From: Sphagnum magellanicum
Taxonomy: Eukaryota > Streptophyta > Sphagnopsida > Sphagnales > Sphagnaceae
NCBI GenBank assembly: GCA_021904315.1
Contig: CM038912.1
Coordinates: 19,975,501-20,039,500, forward strand
DNA length: 64,000 nucleotides
Direction: 5' to 3'
Positions 24,901 to 35,965 of this stretch are shown here, piece after piece. Under the pieces are notes generated by a model, which made no database searches, was not told the origin of the DNA, and saw nothing but the letters and a program-made list of their open reading frames with translations. How positions within the stretch are numbered: the stretch's first letter is position 1; the number at the start of each line of letters is the position of its first letter. The translations under genes and the position numbers were made by a program.

Positions 24901-25432
24901 TTGGAATCAGTGTTTATTAACAAAATCAAATACCCGTCCAACAATGATGGTATCAGACTACTGACCTCGCAAATTTCCCTGCAAAGACGAGAGAGATGTG
25001 CCTTATTGTCCAAGACTGAAGTTGTGTATGTGGTCGGTTGCAAGATTTTTCTCTGCAGATTTTGTTGGAGCTGAACATGGCAGGCAAAGTGGGCTCTAAA
25101 ATCCTTAATTATTATGTACTGATGTGGTTGATTTTCAATGGATTTGTCCTATTATGTTGTCAAATTACATAATATAATATAATTTATAATTGACCCACTT
25201 GCTCTCTAAATTTCTTGGGACATGCTTAAAATTGAAACCACCCTCATGAGAGATGTTTCTGACATTTTTTAGGGGTTAGCAATTGGAATGTGGTAATAAC
25301 TGTGTTATGTATTCAGTGGAAAGATGTTGTCCCTGGCTGAGTCATGTACTCTGCAAACTTATGCTTTCACTCTCACATAACAACTTGATTACAAAAAAAA
25401 TCCCCAAAATTGGACAATCCTTAAAATGTATG
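21911..25432. other. Repeat-rich spacer
   Basis: No gene found. At 22148-22265 the segment AAGGAGTAGGTGTA occurs twice directly and once inverted (CCTACACCTTAAGG), forming a local palindrome. Around 24540-24860 there are AGAACC/GGTTCTT-rich phrases resembling parts of the dispersed repeat also seen near 33.6-34.2 kb and 47.6-48.1 kb. Short open frames here (for example 22312-22602 and 24379-24660) have no recognisable similarity. Confidence 0.45.
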
Positions 25433-25680
25433 GAAAAATTCACCCAAAGGAATTGAATGCCATGATCATGGCTTAGATGGAGCTTATAAAACCCTATACC
25501 CAAATGTGTGGAATTATATATATAAAAACGCATACCCAATTGTAGGAAAAATGCATGATTATCTGTAGATGAAGCTTCTAGGCAGCACCCATATGTGTGT
25601 AAAATTCATCCAAGGGATTGAAAATTGTGACCATATCTAGATGGAACTTATAGAAAGCCATACTCAAAAATACACTAGAT
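25433..25680. repeat. Diverged tandem repeat, about 3 units
   Basis: Segments starting near 25433 and 25600 share AAAATTCA(C/T)CCAA(A/G)GGATTG, then CATATCTAGATGGA-like and CTTATA(A/G)A phrases. A shorter middle copy lies near 25547. The divergence suggests an old tandem array. Confidence 0.55.
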
Positions 25681-25883
25681 AGAAGAACAAACTTTTACTA
25701 CTCCGTGTTACAAGGTACTTGAGAGTTGAAATTTGAAACTCAAATATGTACATAAACTCCATAACTCCCTAGATCAGTGGGACCAAACTTGAGTCTACTC
25801 TCTCTCTCAGTTTCACAACTCCCTAGAATTAATGAACTTGAGACCAAAGGGGCACCCACACCATTGGTGGATTAGAAAACATC

Positions 25884-26057
25884 TTGGGTGATTAACACTT
25901 CTACAAATCAGGAGGTTAGGATGTCAGGACCACCAGGGCCAATCCAGTTGTTGCTGGTAGATTAACAAATTTTTTGGGATTAGAAACACTTCTACAAATC
26001 AGGAGATGAGGATGTCAGGACTCAGAACCACTAGGACCAAATCCAGTTGTTGCAAAG
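25884..26057. repeat. Tandem duplication, about 91 bp
   Basis: The phrases ACACTTCTACAAATCAGGAG, AGGATGTCAGGAC and AATCCAGTTGTTGC occur twice in the same order, about 91-96 bp apart. The second copy contains a small insertion. Local duplication of non-coding DNA. Confidence 0.75.
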
Positions 26058-26169
26058 TGAGGTACTTAACTAGGCTAGACGGATTTGTGCACTGAACTGG
26101 TCTCCAGTTTCCTATATTTTTGGTGGTCCTTTGTTTGTCCCATCATATGACAACAACCGGATCTGGAAC

Positions 26170-26186
26170 TTTAGGGTTTAGGGTTC
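26170..26186 (+). repeat. Interstitial (TTTAGGG)2 motif
   Basis: Two plant telomere-type units in tandem, far from either gene. Too short to be an ancient telomere fusion, and consistent with a chance or repair-derived telo-box. Confidence 0.6.
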
Positions 26187-26694
26187 ACTATGACCCAAAG
26201 ATAGAGAATTGTTGCACTAATTCCTCCCACCCTTTGGCTGATGATACCTAGGGCATCTTACAAGATTAGGACTTTGGAAAAAATAAAATTGGAATAAGTA
26301 AGTAGTGGTGCTTCTTTGGACATCAGAGGGGGTCTTGCTTAAGATCGTTGATGGGAACTGGGAACAGCACACCCCTTCAGTTGCTTTCATCTCAAAAACA
26401 TTTGTGAATTATCTAGCTTTTACCCCAGGAAAAGCAAAAGAGAAATACTCTGGTCTTTGTCAAGTCATACTAGCCCATTGCTCATATCATTCCATGACTG
26501 ATTCCAGAGAGAGTTAGTTTTCCTAACATGGTGGCACACACTTGAATAAGAGCTCCCTAGTTATATTATATACTTTGCAGCCTTTTGACATTTGCCCCCC
26601 TCTCTAACGCCCTTTTGCACATGGTTGGCTGCACTGTTTTGTTTTGGGGGGGGAATTCTTGCACTGTGGCAACAAAAAAAAAGGGGTTCTGTTG

Positions 26695-26905
26695 CCAATT
26701 GTGCAAAGGGATTTTGTGAAAACAATACACAAAAGTCTCCGAATTTTGAGGTAAAATACTCTGGTTAGGAGTAGCCTTTGAATTTTGATTCCAAAAAGTT
26801 TCTACTCTCTTGGCTGATCTCTAGCCAAATTTGGCTCATTCCTCTTGTGGATGATCGCCCAGCCCACCTAATGGACAAAATTGGGGAAAAAAAACCCTGG
26901 TTGGC
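26695..26905 (+). repeat. Dispersed repeat family 1, copy A
   Basis: This segment shares a colinear series of landmarks with 34560-34815: CAAAGGG...TTTTGTGA, a TTTTGAGG(A/T)AAA phrase, TAGCCAAATTTGGCT and CTCTTGTGGATGATC(A/G)CC, ending in ACAAAATTG. Same orientation, strongly diverged. It is an unclassified interspersed repeat without coding capacity. Confidence 0.65.
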
Positions 26906-27120
26906 TGAACCTGATAATTTACTCTCTCCTGTGTCCCCTACCCCAAATGCTTGGCACTCCGGTCCACTTGGTTATGTCCGATAACCAGCGCTCAAGACCC
27001 AGTTACCTTGTCCAATAAAGTTAGCAAATTGGGAGCTGTCAGAGCTATCATGGTGCTTTCTACAGTGTTGGGTGCCTAATAGAAATGGCACCAGACCCCG
27101 GTGGTTATCAAGGTGGTTCT

Positions 27121-27407
27121 TTAAAAGATAATTTGTGAGTTTCAAAAAATCAAAGAATTAGTTTTCATATATAGCCACAGTCCTCAAAACTCTTTAACAA
27201 ATTTAATACATTATAATTGCAACCAGTCAAATGACCTTATATAAGATTATCAATTCTTTGCATGTTAAAAGATAATTTGTGAGTTTCAAAAAATCAAAGA
27301 ATCAGTTTTCATATATAACCACAGTCCTCAAAACTCTTTAACAAATTTGATACATTATAATTGCAACCAGTCAAATAACCTTATATAAGATTATCAATTC
27401 TTTGCAT
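27121..27407. repeat. 144-bp tandem duplication
   Basis: Two adjacent units starting at 27121 and 27265 (both TTAAAAGATAATTTGTGAG) differ at only a few positions across about 144 bp. The low divergence means a young duplication. The unit is AT-rich and non-coding. Confidence 0.9.
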
Positions 27408-29099
27408 CTTCTTTGAACAAAACTATTTGTTCTTCGAAGGGTTTGAGATAATGAGAACCGGAGGTTGTTTGAAACTGGAATTCTAAAGAAAACAGGAACA
27501 AGAGGTTTTTTTTTTCTTCTTTTGAAAGCTTTCAAAAATATTGAATTGCAGGTTTTATGTTTAGGGTAAAGCCTTGGAAGTATGGTTGAATTCTCTCAAA
27601 ATAAGGGGCCTAGGACAAGGTGATAGCCATGTCCCCCACCTGTGGGCTTTATTGATTGTAAACATTGAGGCAAAATTATCACGAGCCTAAACATACATAG
27701 ATCACAATAGGCAGTCTTGTTTTGGTTTAATAATTGTCCAATACTGGTTGAGAGCCTATGATTGGATCCCACAATTTGGGATAAGCTCTTCAAATGCAAG
27801 GAGAGGGGTTTTGTTGACTCAAATTGGATCTACAATCTGGTTCACATTTTGCAATAGATTTTCCATTTGTGTCAAAAAAAAAACTAATAATAATTTAAAT
27901 TGGATCTTCAATTTGAGATTCAATTCTCAATAAATATGGGAGAGCGAGATGATGAGTTATTATTATTATTATTTTGAGAACTCACCTTCTTGAGAATTAT
28001 TTAACACAAAACATCAGTCCAAGGTATGGTAAGCAGAATCATGCAACACCTATGCATGGTAATCCCAAAAGGGTTGATAGAGAATGAGTGTTTCTAGTGG
28101 AGCTTGCTTTGGGTTCAAGGTGATGCAGTCTGCTGTAATATGGTGCTCTACGCATTTAGGTGCATCCAAGGTAACAACTTAGCATGGACACATTGGATCC
28201 CAACCAAACTTCAAAGGGAATTGGCCTAGTCAGAAAATATCTGCAGAATTGATGATCTTTCAAGAAGGTTGTGCAACAATTCTGTGTGGAACTGGCCACT
28301 TCTGGAAGGAGGCAGTACCACACGAGCAGAAGAAGTTCGGTAAGTGAAAATATTGGGCTGCTGCCTTGTCCTGGGCCCATTATCTCGGGAATGCCCTCAC
28401 CCTGGGGGACTCTATCAGTGTGGTGGGCATTGTTTCTTTTTATGTTTTAAATTTGTAGCACAAGTGGCAAGGGGATGTAAGAAGGCAAAGCCTTTATGGC
28501 TATTTGCCAAAAAAATCGATGTGATGTAGGTGGCTCTATTGCAACAACGTAAATTAGGCAAAGCATTTTGAAGTTGTAGGGGTTTGAAGTGGCTCCTACT
28601 TAGATGTCTATGTGTACAAGAGTAGGCTGCACACATGTAGTGGTGTTCAGATTTTAGGCTTCTAGCAAAAAAATTATGTTATAAAATTTGACAACATGTA
28701 ACAATTTCAAAGTAGAGTATTTTTTCCCTGCACCTTGCAGGGGATTTGAACCTTGGTCACAAGGACCCTGCTCATTGCAACACAAAGTACCTGTAGTAGT
28801 TGACAATGTTATTATTTGGATAAACAAACAAAACATGATCAATATAACATAGAAGACACACTTACAAGTTATAACTTTTAGGTTTCATATAGTCCAAGGC
28901 TCAAGCCCATATAAAAAAGCTACATACATCTCCAAAAAAATCAAAGGTTGGCTCAATAACAAAACAACACAAAATAATAACTTGCAATTCATAAAAGTCA
29001 AGTTGGAACTATAAAACCCGACAATCATGCATTCATTCCTATCCTAACCTTGTTTCCATCATTTCAATGCATAATAGTAACTTGGAAAGGAAAAGTTTC
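27408..29099. other. Spacer without supported gene
   Basis: Mixed AT-rich sequence with an ATT trinucleotide run near 27955-27975. Minus-strand open frames at 28156-28380 and 28415-28636 are short and unrecognised. I find no splice-linked exons. Confidence 0.4.
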
Positions 29100-29985
29100 A
29101 GTAGTGAAAAAAATCTTGAGCAAACATGCGAATGGCAATATCCAAATGCCTTGCCAATTGATTTTGCAAGGTGGACTTCATAAAAGTTAAAGTGGAAAAG
29201 GTTCTTTCATCTTCCACACTACCAATGACTTGAACAATTGTTAGTCCAACAAATTGCATGAACTTAGAAAGATGTTGAATGAATAGATTGTTTGTGGTGA
29301 GCTGATGTCACAATTTAATCACTAAATTTTCATCTCTAGGCTTTGTCATAACCTTAGAATCCTAACTCTTCATAGTTAGCTTGAAAAAAAACGTTTGTAA
29401 TTCCAAAATCTCCCTTAAAAATGCCTAAAAAACCCATTTGCTATCACCACAAGTTTGTGGGGTATGCAATAATGTTGTTTGATAAGGGATAAATGGTTTA
29501 TAAAGGTGGACTCACAATTTGGTTGTAATTAGTATTGTGATCATTCATCAATTCATGATTTGGAAACCTTTGCTCTAGTTTAGTGACCAACAAATCATAG
29601 GTAGCAATGCATTGATTCTTGTTCACATGCACTAATCAGATGCACATGCTTGATCAAGATCACATTTTTGATGTTGGTAATAGCTCCACCTTCAACCAAA
29701 TGCTCACTTGAGCAAAATGGGCACCTGTTTCTAGCCTACAACCACATAACAATGAACAAAAATCCAAATATGGTTATCAATTATAATCACTTCATTTGTA
29801 AAAATAGAAAGGAAATTCGAAGCTAGAATAACCTCTTTAATGGCACTCAATACCACACAGTGCAAAACTTTTGCAATTTCCCATCCTACACAATCACTCT
29901 AGTGCTTAAGAGGGTTGTTAAGCACTTTGAGGAATGCAAACAAGGATTGCATTTGTTCATATTTAATCATGGGTTTGCTTTGGGA
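29100..29985 (-). pseudogene. Decayed hAT-superfamily transposase
   Basis: On the minus strand, about 29735-29820 reads through a segment of the type NEVIIIDNHIWIFVHCYVV, which resembles the core of plant hAT proteins (usual form DEVT..D...WIS.H.Y.V..W...PILL). At about 29107-29280 the hAT C-terminal dimerisation region is clear, with VQVIGSVEDERTFSTLTFMK and ARHLDIAIRMFAQDFF. Several stops and frameshifts break the frame, and the middle of the protein, including the Cys/His region, is mostly missing. So it is dead and internally deleted. hAT transposases cut and paste elements that make 8-bp target duplications, which is relevant to the short elements at 55.8 and 59.6 kb. Confidence 0.75.
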
Positions 29986-31852
29986 AAGTAGGTGGAAAAT
30001 CACTAGAAGAAATGTTGTTCATTTTTACCATATTTTTATGACTACTACATGACTAGTGTCCAAACCAACTTATTTTACAACTAGTAATGTGTTAGTCATA
30101 TGTGTCCATGTAGTTGCAACTTGTAGTTGCATATGCAACTACATGAATTCTAAGCAAATTTTAGTCGTAAATGTGACTATAACTTATGACTAATATGATT
30201 TTCATTGAAAATGTAAATGAAAAGTGAACAATTTCATTCAATTTTGATTGCATCCATTGATGGATGATAACATAATTGTTTTTACAATTACAATGAAAGT
30301 TTTTGCAATTGCTTGAATAATATATTCTACCACACATACAAAAACACATAGACCACACATGGAAAACTTTGTTATTTCAATTAAACTAGTACCCCTTCAA
30401 TGTACTCATCCATGGGCCTTCCATAATGTAATATCTAATTGTTAATAGATTACTAAAAAGGCTATTATAACTTAGTTGGTAAACTAAGTTAGGTAAACTT
30501 AATAGGTTATGTTAAACTAAATAGGCCTATGTACATTGATAGCCTAACCTAGCTTGCATACTTAGTTAATTGGCTTAAGTTATTTATAGGTAGTAATAGG
30601 TTTATTTACTAGGTGTAACTAATAGGCTAAGCTATGAAAGTTAAACCTAGGTAAGCTAAGTAGGTTTGGTAAGTAGTTGGTAGGTTATGTAGTAGGTAAT
30701 AAGTAGCTAAATTAAGTAATAAGTATTTTATTGTGTGAATATATGATAATGTTTTTGTATGGGACAAAGGATGTGATAGTGTTATAGTGTTTCACTTCCA
30801 TTAGAATTTATCCAATATCCTTTGTTTACAACTTCAAACTTATAAAATATATAACTAGATGAAAGAACAAACTTGATTCAAGGTATGCAACTATAAACAT
30901 AGTTCATGTGCCATTTGGGATGAACCAATCAAAGGCTTGTCCCTAACAAAATAAATAGGATCTTACTTACTTACTTAGCCTATGTTAAGTAAATTATTCT
31001 ACCCTAATTTAGCTTAGAATAGGTTATTTATTATAATTTAGCTTAAGATAGATTATAATTAACTATTTATAATATTTAACTACAGTAATTATAATATGGA
31101 ATGATTAGACTTATAATATTTAATTGTTGTAATTATAATATTTAATTACTATAATCATAATATATATTTTTTGAACAAATGGAAGATTATCATGTGTTTT
31201 ATGGTTATTGGTTTTTAAAATTACCATGTGGTTAAATCTTAACCACCCATTAATGGCACATTTTGTAGCATGTGACTATCCCAAATGTAGTTGCAAATGT
31301 AGTCACAAATTGGGGTTCCACACCATACTAAGGTTCATCCATGGCAATGGATGAAAAATTATAGTTTAGTCATTAAGGTTTGCGACTACATTTTCAACTT
31401 CATGGCCATGTCATGTCTTTTGCGATTGATTATTTTATGGCACTTTTCTAAAGCAACTAGGTCATTTTTAGTCACATGTTCATTATAACTACAAATGAGT
31501 TGCAAATTTAGTGATTGATTTTCAATTTTTTTTTAATGAATGAATACAAATTACACTAATTTAATTATATAATTTATGTAATGAAAAACAAGCACAAAAC
31601 ATTTGGGAAAATATTTTCATAGCTCCAACTCAATTTGCAATTAAGGAATAACAAAAAGATTTAACCCATATGCTTTGTTTTTGAATCCCATGTTACAAAC
31701 TATATAAAGAAGGTTTGTTCTTTTATGTTCTCACATTAAAATACATGTGCCATTTTGGGATGAGCTCAAAAAAGTTTAACTTTAAAAGGAAAACATAAAA
31801 TTAAAAAAATAAAATTCATGGCTATTCTTTAGTTCATTTAGTCTTGTGGTTT
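29986..31852. other. AT-rich repeat spacer
   Basis: No gene. From about 30440 to 30720 the sequence is dominated by TAGG/TTAG/TAAG words, for example TTAGGTAAACTTAATAGG and AGTAGGTTTGGTAAGTAG. Several phrases built on TAGTTGCAAATG/TAGTCACA recur at 30040-30170, 31270-31500 and 32370-32400, suggesting a scattered AT-rich repeat. Confidence 0.45.
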
Positions 31853-32015
31853 TTTACCTACTTACCTACTTAAGTAAGTAAATAGGCCCTACTTGTCTAC
31901 CTAGGTAAATAGGTAGGTAGGTAGATAGGTAAGTAGGTCTTAAGTAAATATGTAGGTATGTAAGTTTTAAGATTTATCAACCTACCTACCTATGGTTATG
32001 TACGACCTACCTAGC
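31853..32015. repeat. Strand-switching TAGG/CCTA tetranucleotide tract
   Basis: Blocks of CTTACCTA units flip at CTTAAG into AAGTAAGTAAATAGG, then flip again at CCTAGG into a GGTAGGTAGGTAGATAGG run. CCTACCTACC and GACCTACCTAGC follow. The tract is therefore a string of inverted tetranucleotide blocks able to fold on itself. Confidence 0.75.
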
Positions 32016-33497
32016 TACTAAATAATTTTTTTTTATTTAGTTTTTTTCAAAATATAGTTAATGTGCCATGTGACAATTTTTTTATTGTGCAACATGTCAC
32101 AATTTCATACCACCATTAATAATCATAATGGACAATTGAGATCAATATTTTGAAAAAAATAATTTATGTCCAAATTTTTTTATAGTGTCATATGTTAGAT
32201 TTTAATAAATGGATGACAATTAATGACATCAACATAACATCATGTGTGTAGTTTTAATGGAGTTGGACAACGGTTGAAAATGAATTGTAACGTATATACA
32301 GTGATCATACAATTTGTTTGTTAGCATTCATGATATATAAATATAGTGAGTTGCAAGTGTTTGATGCAACTCAAAAATTGAGTTGTAAAGCTAGTTGTAA
32401 AACACCTTTTTTTTTCATAGTGAAACTAGCTTCTCCTTCTTAACAAAAGTAGAATTTGGCAAACCCTAACCTTATCAGGGAATGAACATGCACATACAAA
32501 TGACAAGGAAAGGCCACACAATGGTGACAATTTTTTTTTTCCATGGGTGGTCATTCAAATTTCTTACAACTTAAATAGAAATTCAACAAATTATTTCAAA
32601 TTTTCAACTTTGTTTCTTTTTTTCAAGCTTAGGGGTAGCCAAGTAGTCACATATGTAGGGATTTGGCTAAATTCACTAGTTGTGAATGTACATGGTTTAG
32701 GACTTATGTTTCGTGTAAATGTAAATCTCATAATGAAATTTATTTTTTATTTGTGTAAGTGTCTAATATTCATCTATGTTCGTGTAAGTGTAAATGTGAA
32801 ACACAAGACATGTAAGTGTAAAAAAAGTACATTTATATGAATTTACTTGATCATATAAAATAATATAAATGTAAAAAAATTAACTCATACAATTTTACAG
32901 TATATGAGCCAAAAATTGTTCTGCTTTCAGATTCCTTACATTTTTCCAACATAAGCCTGCTTTTTCATAAAAGAAAACGGGGCTCAAATTACTGTGTTTT
33001 AGGAAGGTTTATTATATATATATATTCATTCAGTTTTGTGATGTTGCCAAACTGATGATCATTGACAACAAATTTAGCCAGAAATAGTTACAGAGCAGAT
33101 CTGAGAGAATATTTTTAAAAAAATCTTTTTGTATTGTGGCTACATGCTGGAGCCTATGGTAGAAATCTGGTGAATGTAGATTTTTTATTCCAAAAAATCC
33201 TTTGTTGATGTTGCTGGGCACTTTCCTTCTTTGTTTTTTTTGGGTTTCTTTTTCAAAAAATGGCGAAAGTTTGCTACCACAAAATAAAGTTGTAAGTGTG
33301 ATCTTTTACTGGTCCCTTGAGACTTAATGAATTTAGCATGTTTTCCTTTACCATCTGTCTACTAGTCAGAGATAATATTTATTTTCTTTTTTTCAGAAAT
33401 CTGCCTGGAATTTACCCAATTTTTGAAGTGCCCATTGTAGCCTTACCTACTGTAAATATTAAGAATTTCCATTTTGTACATCTTTCCTCCTGATATC

Positions 33498-33525
33498 TAT
33501 ATATATATATATATATATATATATA
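33498..33525. repeat. (TA)n microsatellite
   Basis: TA run of about 28 bases. Similar but shorter TA runs occur near 33010-33025, 44803-44820 and 47449-47470. Confidence 0.9.
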
Positions 33526-33589
33526 AGAATAAAACATAAAAATAAAAAATAAAAATTGTGATTGATAAACGAATACAACACAGGTTAAA

Positions 33590-34170
33590 ATCAGAGTTGG
33601 GCAATGCTCTCTTTTTCAAAGAAAACACCCACGGGTATGGGTCAGGTATAAACTTTGAGTGATGGTTCAAGGAATGATCATTGACTTGGAACTGTGGTTC
33701 TTGAAATCAAAGAACCTACCCTGAATCGTTAGCATTTTGGGTGCCTAGGTGCCCACCGTAACAGTCCTCTCATGAAACCGATTCATTCTTTGAAAATTTC
33801 AAAAACCCAAAACAAGAGGTTCTAACAAATCCAAGAACCACCTAACGTTTTCTTCTCTGCTTTTCTTTTCTCTATCATAAACATGTTTAAGGTTTTAAGA
33901 TTCATAACCTATCTAAATAATATTTCAATAATCAGGGTAGGTTATTAAATTTTTTAAAATCAAGACCCAACCCATAAAGGTCTTGCCTGTTCTTGGAATG
34001 AGGTGTATAAAGAGAGTGAGCCCTATTTAAAAAATAATCAATAGCCAATTGGTAGATTATCAACTACGCAGGTTGATACCTAGATTTTTTCTCAATAGCA
34101 AACCAACATTGGTTCAAACCTCACACATCAGTAACCAGCTAGCATTGGTTCAAACCACCCCAATACAACA
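33590..34170 (+). repeat. Dispersed repeat family 2, copy A
   Basis: Shares with 47630-47865, in the same order and orientation, ATAAACATGTTTA, GATAACCTA(C/T)-like, GGTAGGTTATTAAA, AATAATCAA, GATACC(T)(A/G)GAT and CTCAATA...CCAACATT(A/G)GTT. AGAACC/GGTTCTT-rich sequence flanks both copies. Long, diverged and non-coding, it could be an LTR or another non-autonomous repeat. I found no termini. Confidence 0.65.
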
Positions 34171-34559
34171 AAATTTGAAGTTTAGTTGGTTTTCTAAAAT
34201 CTAAATATTACCCTCCAAAAAAGGTAACTCATATTTTGCATCTTGCATCAGGTAATGTACCAGTACTACTGGATCTTTTCTTCCCCCAGCTACTATCCTG
34301 GTATAGGGTAAGCTTCAACACATGTTTGTTGAATAATTAATTAATTTGGAAAATTTGATTCCATGTTGATAATGGAATACTGTTAAATATTCTAAAATAT
34401 TCTCTATTTTGCTTTAGACAATTTTTTTCTTTGGAAAAATTTTAGTTGAAAATCTCAATTTTTCTGCAAATTATTTAATTGGTGTGGAAGCTGCCAAGGT
34501 ATTATGGTAAACAAACTGAGTGAGCAATTATTCTACTAGAGTTCAAAGGGTACAAAGGG

Positions 34560-34815
34560 TATAAGAGTGCAATTATTCAAAGGGTACAAAGGGTTTTTGT
34601 GAGAAAAATGCATCAAAGTCACCACATTTTGAGGAAAACAATTTTGAAGTCATCATATTTAGACATAGGTTTCTGAAGTTGGAGGTATCCAAAACAAAGT
34701 AGCATTTAAAAAAAAATTACTTTCCTCTTTGAGGTATAGCCAAATTTGGCTTGTTTCTCTTGTGGATGATCACCAATCCACCCATGTCACAAAATTGAAA
34801 CAAAAAACCTGATTA
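34560..34815 (+). repeat. Dispersed repeat family 1, copy B
   Basis: Diverged same-orientation partner of 26695-26905, recognised by the shared TAGCCAAATTTGGCT and CTCTTGTGGATGATC landmarks. It carries a small internal duplication of TTCAAAGGGTACAAAGGG (34540-34590). Confidence 0.65.
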
Positions 34816-35965
34816 CAAGGTATCATAAAACTATGATTTGTAGTCACCATGGTCTTTTAAAGAACATTGCCATTTGAACGAACTAATAGTTTATAGTGTT
34901 GATAAATGTTGTCACCAAGGTGTTGCAATATTGATTCGGCAAACTTGTGTAATGCTCTATTCCCATGCATGAAAACATACTAAAAATTTGGGTTCCCCAT
35001 TTTCAACCATTGTCCAACCATCTATTATGGATTGTAGTTTGCTTGTTGGTTTTGTCCCAAACTTGCGATAGAAATATTGTGGGATTGTTTTCGAGCAGGT
35101 GCAAAGAATAGAGGTTGGTAGGTTGAATGGATAAAGTTTTAAGGAGGACTTTTGTGTCTAGTCAAATTTTTAAAATGATAATTAAGGGTGCAATTTTACT
35201 AACATGTATCAAAACAATTGTAACTACTACTTAATTTTATGTATTTAATATATTTATTGAAAAATTATAATTTTTTTGAAAGAAAATATTTTTAAAAATA
35301 TATTTAATGAATAAAAAACTACTAAAAAGCATGTGAAATCAGTTATAACTAGTGATTTTAAACAACAAAAATAATTTACAGAACTTGTAAATGAATTTGA
35401 ATTTTTTTTTAAATGGCGTGTTTTTAAAAATTTTTAACACAACTTTGAACATAATTGTATATAATGAAATTTTGAAAAAAGTATTGAAGATTTTTTTCAA
35501 ATTTTTTTCAAATAAATAATGAATAAACAAAAGACTAAGGGTCCAAACGCAACAAAAGGAGCAAGGTTGTAAAGGTGAAAAATCTTTTCCAAGGACTCCA
35601 TTTGACATGGAACAATGATAATGTGCCGGTCTATCATCTCATTTTTTGCATTATTTATAACCAATTTATGACCTAAATGTAAATTGTTTTTTGAAAAGAC
35701 CCTTTATTGTCACCTTTTCAACTTCACTCAACCTGCCACCTTGATGTTAGTTCGGAAACCTTGTACATGTGTGCTCAATGTATAAACTATGTCCCTTGGT
35801 TAGAAAATTATCAAGGGAGTGATTTCTTTGGCGGAGAAAGTGACAAGACCTTAATGAATCCCTCTTGTTCCAAAATCTCCAGCTTGTGCTTGCAGAATCT
35901 TCACTTCCAAGTGCTGTGACACCAACAGAGTCAATGACTTCATTTGGTTATGGTGAGAGAGTGGC
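34816..35965. other. AT-rich spacer
   Basis: No gene supported. The minus-strand frame at 35339-35608 is Phe/Lys-rich and lies in A/T homopolymer sequence, so it is not credible as a protein. Confidence 0.45.
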
